From positions 20,861,951 through 20,925,950 of the forward strand of contig CM060342.1 in the NCBI GenBank assembly GCA_030674155.1: 64,000 nucleotides of DNA, in the 5' to 3' direction. Positions 1 through 44,344 of the stretch are shown piece by piece. Under the pieces are notes generated by a model. That model saw only the letters and a program-made list of their open reading frames with translations. It had not been told where the DNA came from and searched no databases. This DNA comes from Stramonita haemastoma. Taxonomy: Eukaryota > Mollusca > Gastropoda > Neogastropoda > Muricidae. The translations under genes were made by a program, and so were the position numbers. Numbering within the stretch: position 1 is the first letter of the stretch; every line of letters starts with the position of its first letter.

Positions 1-158
1 GTGTGTGTTTGCGTTTGTGTAAATATATAATTTGTTAATTTATTTGTGAATGGTTGCATGCGTGTGACTGATTTGATTGCAAGCGCTTTGATTTGTTTGC
101 TTTACAAGATTTAGTGCAACATAAATTCCATATGTTATTATCATTATTATTATTATTA
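1..158 (+). mobile_element. TTA-tailed repeat (family H), copy 1
   Basis: GCAAGCGCTTTGATTTG, CAAGATTTAGTGC, AAATTCCATATG then an ATTATT tail; 63 bp before dynein exon 1 of the window. Rest of 1-221: AT- and C-rich intron. Confidence 0.55.
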
Positions 159-221
159 AACAAAAAAGAAAAAAACCTCCAATAATAACCCTCCACCTTT
201 CCCACCCTAACCCCCCTCCAG

Positions 222-33263
<33,042 letters not shown>

Positions 33264-34590
33264 GTACTGCTGCTGCAGTCACCTGAACACTGCTGCAGTC
33301 ACCTGAACTTTGATCTGATCAACTGAACACACTGTAATCAACTGAACAATGCTGCAATCAACTGAATATGCTGCTATTAACTGAATACTGCTGCAATCAA
33401 CTGAACTTTACTGCTGTAATCAACTGATATGGCCCCTGCGATCATTGTGGCTGTAAACAACAAGATTGGATTGGATTGAACTGAATGCTGTTTTGGTCAT
33501 GCGACTTACTGCTCTGGTCACATGACTCTTAAATCTCACCATGTGACGTAGCGATCTTACCATCGTGTGAGCTACTGGTCCAATCGTTTAACATACATCG
33601 TAGCTCTGTCCAGGTTTATTTGACTGCTGACAATATACTGATCTATTTCCCTTTGGAGAGAACAGTGAGAACTGACCTTGTTCAAATGACCATTGCCAAC
33701 ATGCTAGTAGCAGTATGCAGCCACCTCAGGAGCCTTTGTATATGCTAGTGTTACCTGTTTGAAGCAGCAGTAACGAAGGCCAATATTTGCTTTGTTATCA
33801 TGTGCAGCTCTTTGTTTGTGCAAACATTTATTTCTGAGGTTGTTAGCATTATATCTTGTAGACTTGAATAGACGTTCGATATTGGAGAAAGATCAGTATT
33901 ATGATTTCAGCGGTCTCTTTATTTCTTTAAAAGCATTTTGACTGGTTGTATTTAGGGAAGGGAGGATTGTTTGGTTTTTTTGGGGGAGGGGTGTTCAAAT
34001 ATAAGAGTTATTTTCAGAACAAAGCCAGAAGAGAAGGGGGAAGGAATGGGGGAAGGGAAGCTCCAAATCATGAGACTGAATATGCATCAGAAATTTTCCT
34101 ACACCAGTCAACCAGTTTTGAATTGACTCTGTGATATCAGCAGTCCGTCCATCTTCAAATTGCATTTCAAAATTGATTTTATTTATTGATTTATGGCAGG
34201 TGTTAAATTCCTTTTAACTATTTGATATTTGTGTAAATAGTTATCTTAAAACATTGGAGCAAAACTTTCTTTTAGTTTTCATTGATTATATGCATTGCTA
34301 TCTTGCTTTTTTTTTTTGTAAATTGACAGTGATGTGTATGAGAGTGAGTAGAGAAATGGTGTGAATGTCCTTTTTATAGAATGAGTGATGGTCAAAATGG
34401 TGATCGAGATTATGGTGAATGTTGAGATTTTTTTTGGCTTTTTTTAAGCAAGTGTGTGTGGATACAGATTTGAAGCTATATATGTTATAAAATGAAAACA
34501 AAACAGAAAAACAAAAAAAGGAAAAAAAAATATTGAAGTGCAAACTTTCACTGTGATAAGGACTTAATAAAATGTTGAAATATTTGTGAA
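33264..34590 (+). other. DNAH10: DNAH10 3' untranslated region (inferred)
   Basis: From the stop to just past the AATAAA signal. The first 170 bp are a degenerate tandem repeat built on CTG(C)AATCAACTGAA units of roughly 20 bp. The rest is AT-rich with no further exon seen. Confidence 0.6.
34566..34571 (+). terminator. DNAH10: Poly(A) signal AATAAA of DNAH10
   Basis: A canonical hexamer followed within 30-60 bp by a T/G-rich stretch, as expected of a downstream element. It is the first AATAAA with such context after the dynein stop. Confidence 0.6.
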
Positions 34591-34689
34591 GTTTCTTGTG
34601 ACTTTTGTTGTTATTGTCAGGTTTTGTTGTCATTTGCTATGTTTCTCTCCAACAACAAAGCACAGACAGGAAGAAGAAGAAGATAAAAA

Positions 34690-34695
34690 TTTATT
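34690..34695 (-). terminator. Poly(A) signal AATAAA of the acidic TSP1 gene
   Basis: TTTATT on the + strand reads AATAAA on the - strand, followed on the - strand by a T/G-rich stretch. It lies about 740 bp beyond the stop of the TSP1 exon and about 120 bp from the dynein signal. Confidence 0.5.
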
Positions 34696-34699
34696 CAGG

Positions 34700-35435
34700 G
34701 CAATTATATATTAAAATGAACACAAAACGGCATGCACTAGCAAATATCTCAACAAAAATCTTTGTGACCGTGTAAGTACACCACATGCACTTGTTAGTTG
34801 CTCTAACTCTTCACAGAATAGTTTACATGAGTTTAGCGTTGTATCAAATGTCAAGTAGTCGTCATTCTGAAATCCACTGGTTTATGACAGGGTTTTGCTC
34901 TGTGTCTGGTTAGCATACATGTATTTGTGCGTGCAGATGTGTGTGCGTGCATGTGTGCGTGTGTGTATGTGAAAACCAACTAGTCCCAAAGGTCACCACT
35001 CAGAACGAATTCTGAAATATCTCATGATAAGTGTCGTCAGTGTACAAGCCTATATGACTAAAGCAAAGAGAGAGAAACTGACCCACAAATAGGCGGTAGT
35101 TATATCCTAAGACCTAATGTCCGGTAGATCTTTCCACCCACTTATCCCCACAACCCTGCCCGTAAGACAATCAGAAAGCAAAATCATAAGGGTATAAACA
35201 CATATTGCCTCCCCCCCCCCCCCCCCCTGAAATTAGAAAATAAAACCTTCACCTCAAATAAAAAAAAAAAGGAACCATGATAATGTTTTTTTCCCAAATA
35301 TTATTCGGTACATAGTCAATCAGGACAAAAGAGAGCAATGTAGGAACATGGAGAGTGTCTGAGACAGACAGAGAGATGAGCTTAACATTTAAAAGAAAAG
35401 CCCCCCAAACCAGCAAAAGGCTGCAAGAAGTCTCT
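34700..35435 (-). other. 3' untranslated region of the acidic TSP1 gene (inferred)
   Basis: Between the TSP1 stop and the - strand AATAAA. Contains a short C run near 35212-35227 and T/G-rich patches; no coding potential recognised. Confidence 0.45.
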
Positions 35436-35593
35436 CTAGGCAGGAGTGGCGTGGCATTTCTCCATCATGCAGACGTCTTCCTCAGTATTGCCGGCATGGC
35501 ACCGGCCTTGATCTTCACAAACACGGGATCGCTGTCGTCGTCCGATGCCACAGGTGACACTGCAGCTGCCCCAGTCACTCCACTGGGTGTAAC
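35436..35593 (-). CDS. Acidic TSP1 protein, last exon: thrombospondin type-1 repeat
   Basis: Encodes 51 residues and a stop. The pattern QWSDWGSCSVTCGIG, RRQRSRVC, then spaced cysteines and EKC fits the TSP1 fold: WxxW, C-S-x-T-C-G, an R-rich strand and six cysteines. The exon starts in phase 1, the usual phase for TSP1 modules, and matches the donor phase of the large exon. Too short to appear as a long open frame, but the domain match is clear. Confidence 0.88.
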
Positions 35594-38500
35594 CTGCATG
35601 GGTGTCCCATCGTTTTACTGATCAGGAATTTTGTGAGCAGTGTTGGGAATGGGAAGTTAATGCTTCTTGTTTTGTTCCTTGATGTTTGAAATGTATACAT
35701 GTCTCTTTTAGTCTTATGTCCTCAGTGCAAGAAATAAGATACTGAGTAATGTAAAGGGGGGGGATTCACAACAATATTTGAGATTATTATTGTTGTTGTT
35801 GCACGTTCCCAAGTTTAACAGCCTGGGGGTCACCCAGAATGTGCACTCTGTCTTACTCATCCCACTTGAGAATCACAGTAAGACTTTAAATACACACTGG
35901 ATGAGACGTTTGTGCAAATGACTCTTTTCAAGTACCCTGCCATATAGGCTACCATACTCTGACTTCAGGGGAGATTTTCTCCTTTAAAGGAGAGTGGAAG
36001 TTGTGCTGAGAGCTTGTCATGGCTGAAGACAACCTCAACATAAAAACATGTTAACGTACACCTTAGCACATAGCTGACCACACTCGCTGACACAGCTTTT
36101 GGGCCAGTCTGGGGACTGCAGCCACAACAATCAGCTAGCAGTCAGCTCCACACCCCAACGTGCCAAAGTGGCTGGTAATGTACATACTGTCTGCAGACCC
36201 AAGTGGCATGGCCCAGACCAAAAGCTTTGTCAGTTGCTGATGTAAGCCCTGTACCTTGGCCTTCACTGAAATGTTTGCATGCTTTGAAACAGGTGGGCAT
36301 TCCCATGACAAGCTCTCAGCATACTTTGTACTCTACAAGAGAAAAAAAATCCTCTGAAGTTGAAGTATGGCTGTCTGTATGGGGAAGTTCTTGAAACCAG
36401 TCATACATGCACACTTGGCACCCAGTGTGCACTTAAGGCCTCACAGTGATTCCCAGGTGGAATGATGAGTTAGAATGTATATTCTGGATGACCCCCAGAG
36501 TGTTAAGGTGAGAACACCCAGCCTGAAAAACCCACTCCCAAAGAGATCTAAATATCAGGAAAAAAGAAGAGTGTTCCTCTAAGCTTCAGCATGTGCTATA
36601 AATATGGATTAAATGTGACTGAACCAGGTCTGTCTACACTTAAGTTACATGCTGTATATCAACACAACTCAACTGTCTCCATTGCCACTGCTGTCGGTAG
36701 AAGCTCCACACAATGCCACTAGGGTTCACCATTCCTCTCTGTCTCTGCTGAGTTCTACAATCTCCCATAGCCCTCACAGGGGTCTGCCTCTTGTCCTTCT
36801 GCCCTCAACCTTACCTGGGACAACTGTCATCAGATTTGTCTGTGTGTTTCTGTTAGCATGACCAACATATCTCAGCCTGTGCTTATCAATTTCAGTCAAC
36901 AATTGTCTTTGTGCTGAGAGTTTATCAAGAATGCTTTAAGTTTTTTCTTCTGTCTGACCATTTGACTCTTAAAAAGTTGCCAGTAGAACCCTGTTTAAGC
37001 TGCATTTTATTTTCTTTCCAGTTTTCTTAGTGTCTAGTCTTCTGACCCATACAGCAATACAATGCTATACATAAGCTCCATATATAAAACCATGCAGTTT
37101 GTATCCCTTGGAAAAAAAAAATTCTCCCCATGATGTCAGTCTGATATGGGATCAGACTAGGATCTTTGAGGTGAATGCTAGCTAACCACCGTGTGACTAG
37201 TAGCCTAGGTCTACCTATTGTTGATAGGGTACATACCCACCTGTCTTCCCGATGAAATTCCTCAAGAATGTAGTGTGCGATGGAATCAATTTAAAAAAAA
37301 AGAAAAATGAGAAAGAGCAGTAGAAGGAGACCGCACTTTGCACATGGCTTGTGTGTGGCATAGAATATTTCAGCTCGGGAATTTTTTACCACTGTTCCTT
37401 GTTTGGGGAGGGGGGAGATAGGCTAACTGAAGGAGTTTTTTTTAATGAAAAGAAAAGCATAAACATCTTAGGGGGCGGGATAGCTAAGTGGTCCAAGCGC
37501 ATGCTTTCCCCAAGTCAAGTTAAGCAGTGTCGAGCGTGGTTACAATTGGATGGGTGACCGTTTGCGGGCCTTGGCTTCAGCACAGTCCCCCCAGTTGACC
37601 CAGCTGTAAATGGGTACCTGCCCTCTTTAGGGCCAGGGAAGGTAAAGCAGCGAGGGAGAGGAGATGGGCGCCGCTCTCAATATGCCGGCCCCTAGAGAAG
37701 CTGAGGTCTCTGATGCCTTGCTCCCCTACGACCGCAAAGGTTATGGGACACCTTTACCTTGGTCTGGGCACGTCACCCGACATAACACGCTGCCCAAGAC
37801 AGTTCTTCAAGGAACCTTGGAAGGGGACAGACGCAAAGGCAATCCAAGAACTGGATGGACAACATCAAGGAGTGGACCAGGATGAACAGTGCAACGCTGA
37901 TCCGCAGGGCAGAGGACCGGCCTGGATGGAGAACAACGTTATCGACATCCTCATGTCTCCTCTACGACCATTCGGTCAGGAGAATGAGGTGAGGTGAGGG
38001 TTACCTTTTTATTTATAAACATCTTGCCGGTTAATTTGTGAAGGGGTGACCTGTGACTGACCTGAATTGGGGCCATCGTCGTCCTCCTCTTCAAAGACCA
38101 GCGCCTCGTCCAGCTGCTCCTCCACGTTCTGCCCGTCACTGCTCACTTTGTTCACCACAATGTCCGTCGTGTTGTCTTCAGGTAGAACCTCTTTCTTGTT
38201 GTCTTCTTCTTCGTCTTCTTCTTCTTCATCCTCGTTCTCGTTCTCATCCATGGCATTTCTGACCAGTCTCCGGGAGTACTCTGACATGGATTGGAAACCG
38301 TTCCGTGACCTGCCTCGGGCTAAGTGTACGTCTTTCCTGCCCCTTACTTTCAGCTCTGGCTCGTCCTCCAAGCCTTCAAACACTTCCCCTTTGTCCTCTG
38401 AGTAGTCGTCTTCCGCGCTGCGTCGCCTTCGGGGTTTGCTTTCTGCGTTGGAGATTTTGCTTCCTACTTCTGTCACAAAGCGTCTGTATAAGTTGCTGTA

Positions 38501-41500
38501 TTCCTTATCCTCCTCAACACGTCCTGTTGGTTTTTTTGCATCTAAGTCGTGTAGCTCTGTTAGCACACCCTGTTCAGACGTCCTGGCTTTCCGGACGTTC
38601 TCGTTAAAGTTTTTCAAAATCGTGCGCACCGCCTGTTCTATGTCGTAAGCGGTTTCCGCCACGATGCGTTCCTTCTGCTCCTTGCTGAGCCTGACACTGC
38701 CTGCTGTGGAGTTCGTGAGGTTCCTGGACATGAGGTCTTCCCTGGCGGGGAACGACACCAGGTGCAGGTAGTGGGCCAGAACTCGGGTGGGGTCTGAGGC
38801 GTTGTCGGCCGCGTTCTTCATGTGGTCTGGGGGCCGCAGCTCGTTCATCACATCTCTCAGCTGAGTCTCCAGGTCGGAGGACACGTCCCTGGTGAACCTG
38901 GCACTGGCCAGCCCCAGCATGTCGCGGATGCGCTGCTTGGCCTTCCTCTCTTCCTCTTGCAGGGCCAGCTTGGCTTTTTTCTTCTCCTGCCGCAGCTCTT
39001 CTTTGGCTTTGATCCTTTCCGAGCTGACCTGGGATTTGGCGCGTTCCGTTTCTGCCTGCAGGTCCTCTCTGGCTTTGTCCTTCTCTTTCCTGAGGGTGCC
39101 CTGCGCCTTCATCTTCTCCATCCTCACCTTGTGTTTGGCCTTTTCTCTTTCTTGTTTGATGTTGCCCATGGTAGACAAAGCGATGAAACCCGGTTTGACA
39201 GGTTTGGGCAGTTTGGTGATTTCTTTGATCACCTTTTCTGCATCACTTTCATCATCGTCGTCATCGTCGTCGTCGTCGTCATCATCATCGTCGTCATTGT
39301 CGGTGACGATGTGGACTTCTGTGGGGACAGGAGACGGGACTGGGTTAGGGACTGGACCCAGAACGTTTTCCAGGATGTCTTCTAGCGTACGGTCGGCGTC
39401 TTTATATCTGGTGACAACATCTTCAGACTGGTCTGTGGGATCCATTGCAGGCTGAATAACGACAATCTCTTTTCCCCTTGAACGTCGCTTTTTAGCCCTG
39501 GATTTGGCGGATCTTACCTTTCTGAATGCAGGAGGTCTCGGTTCCAGTTCGTCCTCCTCAGAGTCCTCTCTGTGGAGAGCCCTGGATGTCATTGTCTGGT
39601 CAGCTGCTGTGCTGCGTTTGGTTTTCTTCACAGGCGAAGCAGCGTCTTGCGTTTTGATGAAGTGACCTTCATTCACGTTGTTCTTCACTGCATTCAAAAG
39701 TCTGGAACTGTCTCTCACATCACCAGCTTTTGCCTGAGGTTCTGTCTGGGTCATGGAACTAATTAACTTCTTTCGGACAACAGACCTGTCTTCATTAATC
39801 ACCGGACTAGAAACGTCTTCAGAACTCCCAGACACTTTCTTTTGGGGTGGAACTATGCTTTTCTGTGAAGAACCGGAGTCCTGCAACATGTTATTTGGAA
39901 TGGTCTGGGGGTTGAGGTTGGTGGAAAGCGTACCACCTGTGCTGGAAGGTTTCAGAGCCTTCTGGATGTGACTGCTCTGCACCCAGCCTTCACTGCTGGT
40001 GGTGTGTGACGGACCGGTGGGGACCTCCCTCCCTCTTTCCGCCAACGTGGTTTCTTCAACAGTTGCCTCTTTAGCCAAGGTCTTGCTGGAAACCAGCCTC
40101 GGAGCTGAGAGCGGAGTTTTGTCCGTTGTAAAAGGCTGGACTGGCGACTTTGCCGTGTCGTGGCTGTCTTCACTGCTGGGATGGTTTGAGGCCAACGTCA
40201 CTCCATGGCTGTCGGGTGGAAGTTGTGCGCTTGCAGTAGACTTTCTTCTCCTGAAGTGGGCAGGATGTGGGTTTGTTACGAGACCTATGTTGGCTGCTGT
40301 TGCTGCTCTCTTCTTCACCTGGCCTGTCCGTGTGGTTTCAGGGCCGGGTGTGTCTGTATCTGTATCCAGTGCTGGTTCGTGTTGAACTTCCCATTTTTTG
40401 TCCGTGTGCCTCCGGGTTTTGAGGACTTGAGAGACGGGGGAGTCTGCATCCTCGTAGTCGTCCGGCTCTCCCCGGATGCTGTCGGCGGCCATGTCCAGAG
40501 CGATGTCGCTGAGGTTGGTGGCCTCTGTCTCCTCGTCCTCCGCCTCATCCTCGCTACTCTGATCCACCGTCCCCGTCAGTTCCGCCATTTCCTCCAGCGC
40601 TCTTTTCGAAAGGCGCAGTCTCGCGTTAGACTCCAGGCCTGAGCGCTTCTTGCGATTGACCAGATCGTCGGGAATGATGGTGTCTGCAAAGTCATCATCG
40701 TCCTCTTCATCCTCGCTTGCCTCATCCGCAGCTTCCTGCAGGATCTGCCTGATGGACTCGGAGGTTCTGCGGGAGCGGTGGAGTTGAGGCTGTGGAGCGG
40801 ATGCTGCTGGTGGCACACTCCTCTTTCGGCGTAAGGAGGGCTCCGGCACGTCTGCATCAGAGTCCACCATTTCGTCCAGCATGTCAGCCAGAGCGTTTTT
40901 CAAGGTGTCCTCAGCGTGATCGTCATCGTCGTCGTCGTCATCATCGTCGTCGTCGTTGTCATCCTCTTTCTTGGCAGGTTTATCTCTCAGGACTCGTTTG
41001 AGTGGGAGGATGAAGTGTCGTTTTCTCCGCAGCGGGCCCATATCCACCCCTTCCATCAAACCCCCGGGGTCGTCTTGTTCTGCGGCGTCGTCGTCGTCTT
41101 CCTCGCTGTCAACGTCCAGGTCTGTCTGCACTTCCTCTATCGTCTCTGTCAGCTCGGGGTTTGTTTTCCTTTGGTCTGAAGACGGCTGGATTTCGGGAGG
41201 GGGTTGTGTCCCCGCCGCTCGTTTTCTTTTGGGCGAGACGGTCGAAGTCCCCGCGCTATCATCTTCTGCATTGTCGTCGTCATCCCCGACATCATCAATA
41301 TCATCGTCGTCGTCGTCGTCATCATCGTCAGCGTCACTGTCCTCATCGCCGTCAGATTGTCGTTTCTCCCTGTCCACCGACAGCGGTGTTTCCATGAAGG
41401 TGTTCAGCGGACTGTAATCTGTGTGGAGCAGCCCTAGAGCCTCCGGGGTTTCTTGGATGTGCCGTGGCGGCCTCAGGCGTGCTGGCTGGGGCTTCACCGT

Positions 41501-42243
41501 GTCGGGGTCTTCTGCGGGGAGGATGAGGTCGGCCGCCCTTTTCTTCTTCTTCTTCTTCTTCCTCCTGTCGTCTTCGTCCCCTTCGTCGTCATCACCGTCG
41601 CCATCATCAGAATCGTCGTCATCACCACCACCGTCATCCCCCCCCTCGTCCTCGGCTTGTCTAGTGGGTCGTAGATGTGAGAGGTCACGTCGCTGTCTGC
41701 TGCTGCTGCTGCCAGAAGGTGAAGAAGACCTCTGCAGCCACAGGCCGCGTCTCCTCTGCTGCTGCCCTGACCGAACTTTGCGGGATGCGTCCTCTGCCGG
41801 ACTTGGGGATTCCCCGTTCCCTGCAGCTGCAGCTGCAGCAGCAGCAGCAGCCCTCTTCTTCTGTTGGTGTTCAGCCAGCGAGATGAAAGGACGAGCCTCC
41901 CACCGCACCCTGGGTCTGCGCTCTGTAGAACCTGACCCTGACAGGACCGAGGAGAGGGATGACTGGGAACCCTGTGCTACACGAGATGATGGCTCCCGCT
42001 TGGTCAGCGGTCTGTGGCGTAGGGGTGCTGCTGCTGCCTTGTGCTGCAGACTCTTCTTCTTCCTCCTCCTCGCCACACTCCTCCTGCCCCTGCCGGGGCT
42101 GATGTCGGCCGCGTTGTCCGTGGTCTGCCCTGAGGACTCCTCGTCTCCCTCCAGAGCCAGGCTGCTGGACAGGGGTTTGACCGACCCCTTCTTGGGGAAC
42201 ACGCCCTGAGGGTCGTCCACGTCCTTCTCCAGGCCGCTGACAC
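35436..42243 (-). CDS. Acidic proprotein with many furin-type sites and a C-terminal thrombospondin type-1 domain
   Basis: Two exons join in phase 1 (donor GTCAGT, acceptor TGCAG) to give about 1,446 residues. The order is a basic/Ser-rich start; blocks of Asp/Glu with poly-Asp tracts; a Ser/Thr-rich middle; a charged helix; a basic-then-acidic tail; and a TSP1 domain. At least seven sites fit R-X-K/R-R (for example RRKR, RKKR, RRRR), plus many other basic clusters. Inference: a secreted precursor cut by proprotein convertases into acidic, possibly calcium-binding pieces; an extracellular or shell-matrix role is conceivable but unproven. The acceptor at the 5' side is in phase 1 after a C/A-rich pyrimidine tract, so at least one upstream exon with the start codon is missing; the ATG about 50 bp upstream lies in intron-like sequence. 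I recognise no named family beyond TSP1. Confidence 0.75.
35785..36515. repeat. Inverted-repeat (foldback) element
   Basis: The left arm (about 35785-36115) is repeated in reverse complement by the right arm (about 36180-36515): GGGGGTCACCCAGAATGTGC against its mirror near the right end. Each arm resembles single copies elsewhere in the window, so this may be two head-to-head insertions. Confidence 0.5.
36660..37095 (-). mobile_element. Antisense LINE fragment, copy 1
   Basis: Related over about 270 bp to the block at 29820-30125. The - strand near 37030-37060 reads a YGSE motif like the LLYGSETW segment of LINE C-termini. Confidence 0.45.
37471..37761 (+). mobile_element. SINE with tRNA-like start and 5S rRNA-like segment (family B)
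   Basis: Starts GGGCGGGATAGCTAAGTGG (A-box-like). Then AAGTTAAGCAGTGTCGAGCG and TTGGATGGGTGACCG follow in the order and spacing of the 5S rRNA internal control region. Body ends GGTTATGGGACACCTTTACC. Not a functional 5S gene: the flanks do not match. Confidence 0.7.
37762..37998 (+). pseudogene. LINE 3'-end fragment (RTE/CR1-like C-terminus)
   Basis: Reads WSGHVTRHNTLPKTVLQGTL then RRKGNPRTGW and, after a frame change, NIKEWTRMNSATLIRRAEDR: the same tail type as the fragment in dynein intron 10. It follows directly on a SINE. Confidence 0.6.
38062..42243 (-). CDS. Acidic TSP1 protein, large exon (4.18 kb)
   Basis: Counting from the ATG at 42292 of the same frame: poly-Ala 148-157; acidic blocks near 213-242, 313-345, 396-408, 443-459 and 998-1015; R-X-K/R-R sites ending at residues 71, 202, 311, 425, 491, 550 and 1291; a Lys/Glu-rich helix of about 85 residues (1041-1125) with repeated E-x-x-K-A-K spacing; and a final Glu/Asp block (1349-1406). 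The frame would read 17 residues past residue 1410 into the intron, but GTCAGT after CAG gives a good donor, and the next exon continues in frame. The antisense strand shows long Ser/Leu-rich frames that are shadows of the GAC/GAG codons. Confidence 0.8.
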
Positions 42244-43126
42244 CTGAGGGGTGGGGGGGTGGGGGGGGCAGCACAGGCAGACACACACACACGTCTTTTA
42301 GTCGGGGCAGTGGGTTTTTTAAAATAATTTTTTTAAAATTATTATTATTGTTATTGTTTTAGTCTGGGCAGTGATCGTGTTCCTGAATGATACACTACGC
42401 TACAGCACTGACGAGAATGACAGGAAATCGGGTAATATCTAAAGTGGAAGGGAAGCGAGAGTAGAAAAAACGTGGAGAGGAGACAAAGAGAAAGAACATA
42501 TGAATAAACAAATAATTTTGGTTTAAAGAAAAGGTAGTGACGTGGACAGGTTTAAAAAAAAAAAAAAAAAAATTCGGTCTCGGGCCTGCGCCTACTCAAG
42601 AGTGTGTTTGCTATGGGCTTATTAAGAAGACTGGGACCACACAGTCGAGCTTCATCCACTTTATGCGGATGTGATTTTTAGAGTGTTGCTCAAATTACCT
42701 GACCAACACTGCAGGTGTCTGTATCTCTCTGGGCTCGAGTGGTGCTGGAATACATTAGGATAGGAAGCGTAGAGCGCAGCGCTGTCATGGTGCCTCAAAG
42801 CACATTCCTTACCATAGCAGCAACATTATAATTATTACCCTCATCACCATTGATTATCATGCAATGAAATTAAATTATCTCTGATTCGGTTGTCCTCGTT
42901 GCTCTAGTTAAGGTGACCTCCGTTTCGGTTTCCCCATACTTTTCTGCACCTGTGGTGAGTTTGTGTCAAAGTCTCTGGCGTTGGCGGTTCATTGAAGGAG
43001 GTCATTAAAAAGATGCTATGGTAGTGGCCACCTCGGGTGGACGTCTCACTCAGTCTGGCTCCGCGACTAAGCTAATACTGTCGTCAGTAGGGGGGCTTAG
43101 TAGGTGGTGTTCTGCGTATGCTAGCT

Positions 43127-43361
43127 CACAACAGGCACCACTGACCACCACCAAAGTGACCCAGCAGCAGTGCTGGGTCCCTCTGGCTGGGGACCCTATG
43201 GCGGCCTAACTTAAATAATGTCCTTGTGAACATCCTACCCTGAGGATGTGATATCAAGAAACTGGGTAGGCTATAGGTGGGGCGGAGATATTGAAATGAC
43301 CAGCGTGGGAACAACAGGACAGGAAAGTCATAGATGAGGCAGCAAAAAAAAAAAAAAAAAG
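43127..43361 (+). mobile_element. Poly(A)-ended SINE-like repeat (family C), copy 1
   Basis: CACAACAGGCACCACTGACC through GAACAACAGGAC and GAGGCAGC followed by about 17 A. Its reverse copy occurs near the right end of the window. The 5' limit may extend to about 43000. Confidence 0.6.
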
Positions 43362-43754
43362 TAACGAAGAGGTAAGAGGAGGAAGGTGAGGGGGGGGGGG
43401 GGGGGGGGAAGAGAGACAAGTCTTCAATGCATGCAGATGCATACCTGTACACGCAATAATAATCGTACACTTTCATTCGTGTGCATTCGTGCAAACATGC
43501 TGCTGAATCTCTTGGATTTGCATTTGCCGCTGGGTTGTTTTCCTGTTCCTTGGCTAGAACTCCGAGGTTCACCGATGGTCAGAGTTTGTGTGTATGTGAC
43601 TGTTTGCCCACCATTACGGTAGCTCTTACCTCAAGGCCGCACCTCCCCCCCCCCTCCCCCTTGTTTGAGATGACATGTATTTATGCGTATGTGCACACTG
43701 TATGCGCATGCACTCACACACATGCACGCAGGCACGCGCGCGCGCACAAACACA

Positions 43755-43915
43755 CTAAATCCTGTTCTGCTTTTCGTAAGAGTAAACCATTGTGTGCTGG
43801 TGGGAACAGATGACAAGACTTACAAAACTCCATACACACGGGGACTGGATGTAAAAAGCACATGAGCGCTTATTCCATTATCCTTGATATAAAAGAATAA
43901 ATAAAATGAATAAAT
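43755..43915 (+). mobile_element. SINE family A 3' half
   Basis: AAATCCTGTTCTGCTTTTCG through GATATAAAAGAATAAATAAA; followed by a (CA)n array. Confidence 0.6.
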
Positions 43916-43922
43916 GAAATAA

Positions 43923-43924
<2 letters not shown>

Positions 43925-43992
<68 letters not shown>
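43925..43992 (+). repeat. (CA)n microsatellite
   Basis: Follows directly on a SINE family A tail. Confidence 0.85.
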
Positions 43993-43998
<6 letters not shown>

Positions 43999-44344
43999 CC
44001 TCTGTCACTCTTTGCATTCTTACCTTCAGTTTTCCGTCCCATACCCGTATGCATATTTCCATTTGGCAATGACTGCAAACAAGTCAGTTTTGAAATTTAA
44101 TGTCAAGTCTTTTTCACAACACCTCTCCAATAAAACTGTTCTAAATTCAATGTTCTCGGTCATAGCAAGTCATTTCTTGCAAAGGACATTGGCTATAATT
44201 ATAACTATATTGAGGTACAGTTTTTGCTTCAAAGCACTACTCATTATACCTTTCTATGTATTGTTTTTATGTATTACATTCTTTGAACGATTCTTTTCCA
44301 CTGTCTTTGCTGTATTTACACACAAAAAGATTTCATATCCTTAA

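Larger units (their letters stand above)
35594..38061 (-). other. Intron of the acidic TSP1 gene, filled with repeats
   Basis: Holds an inverted-repeat element, an antisense LINE fragment, a 5S/tRNA-type SINE and a LINE 3' end, listed separately. No extra exon is needed, since flanking phases match; none is seen. Confidence 0.6.

Noticed and set aside
37505..37560. 5S rRNA gene
   Set aside because: Only the internal control region is similar; the outer parts are missing and it lies in a multicopy SINE.
38009..38061. Last 17 codons of the acidic open frame as the true C-terminus
   Set aside because: They follow a good donor and have no similarity to anything, while the spliced frame gives a complete TSP1 domain.
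41421..42209. Ser/Leu-rich + strand frame opposite the acidic gene
   Set aside because: Antisense shadow of GAC, GAG and CGN codons; domain order, splice sites and TSP1 continuation support the - strand.
42650..42790. A - strand ATG frame ending at a GTAATT donor as first exon of the acidic gene
   Set aside because: It ends in the wrong phase, lacks a signal-like stretch and has no supporting feature.
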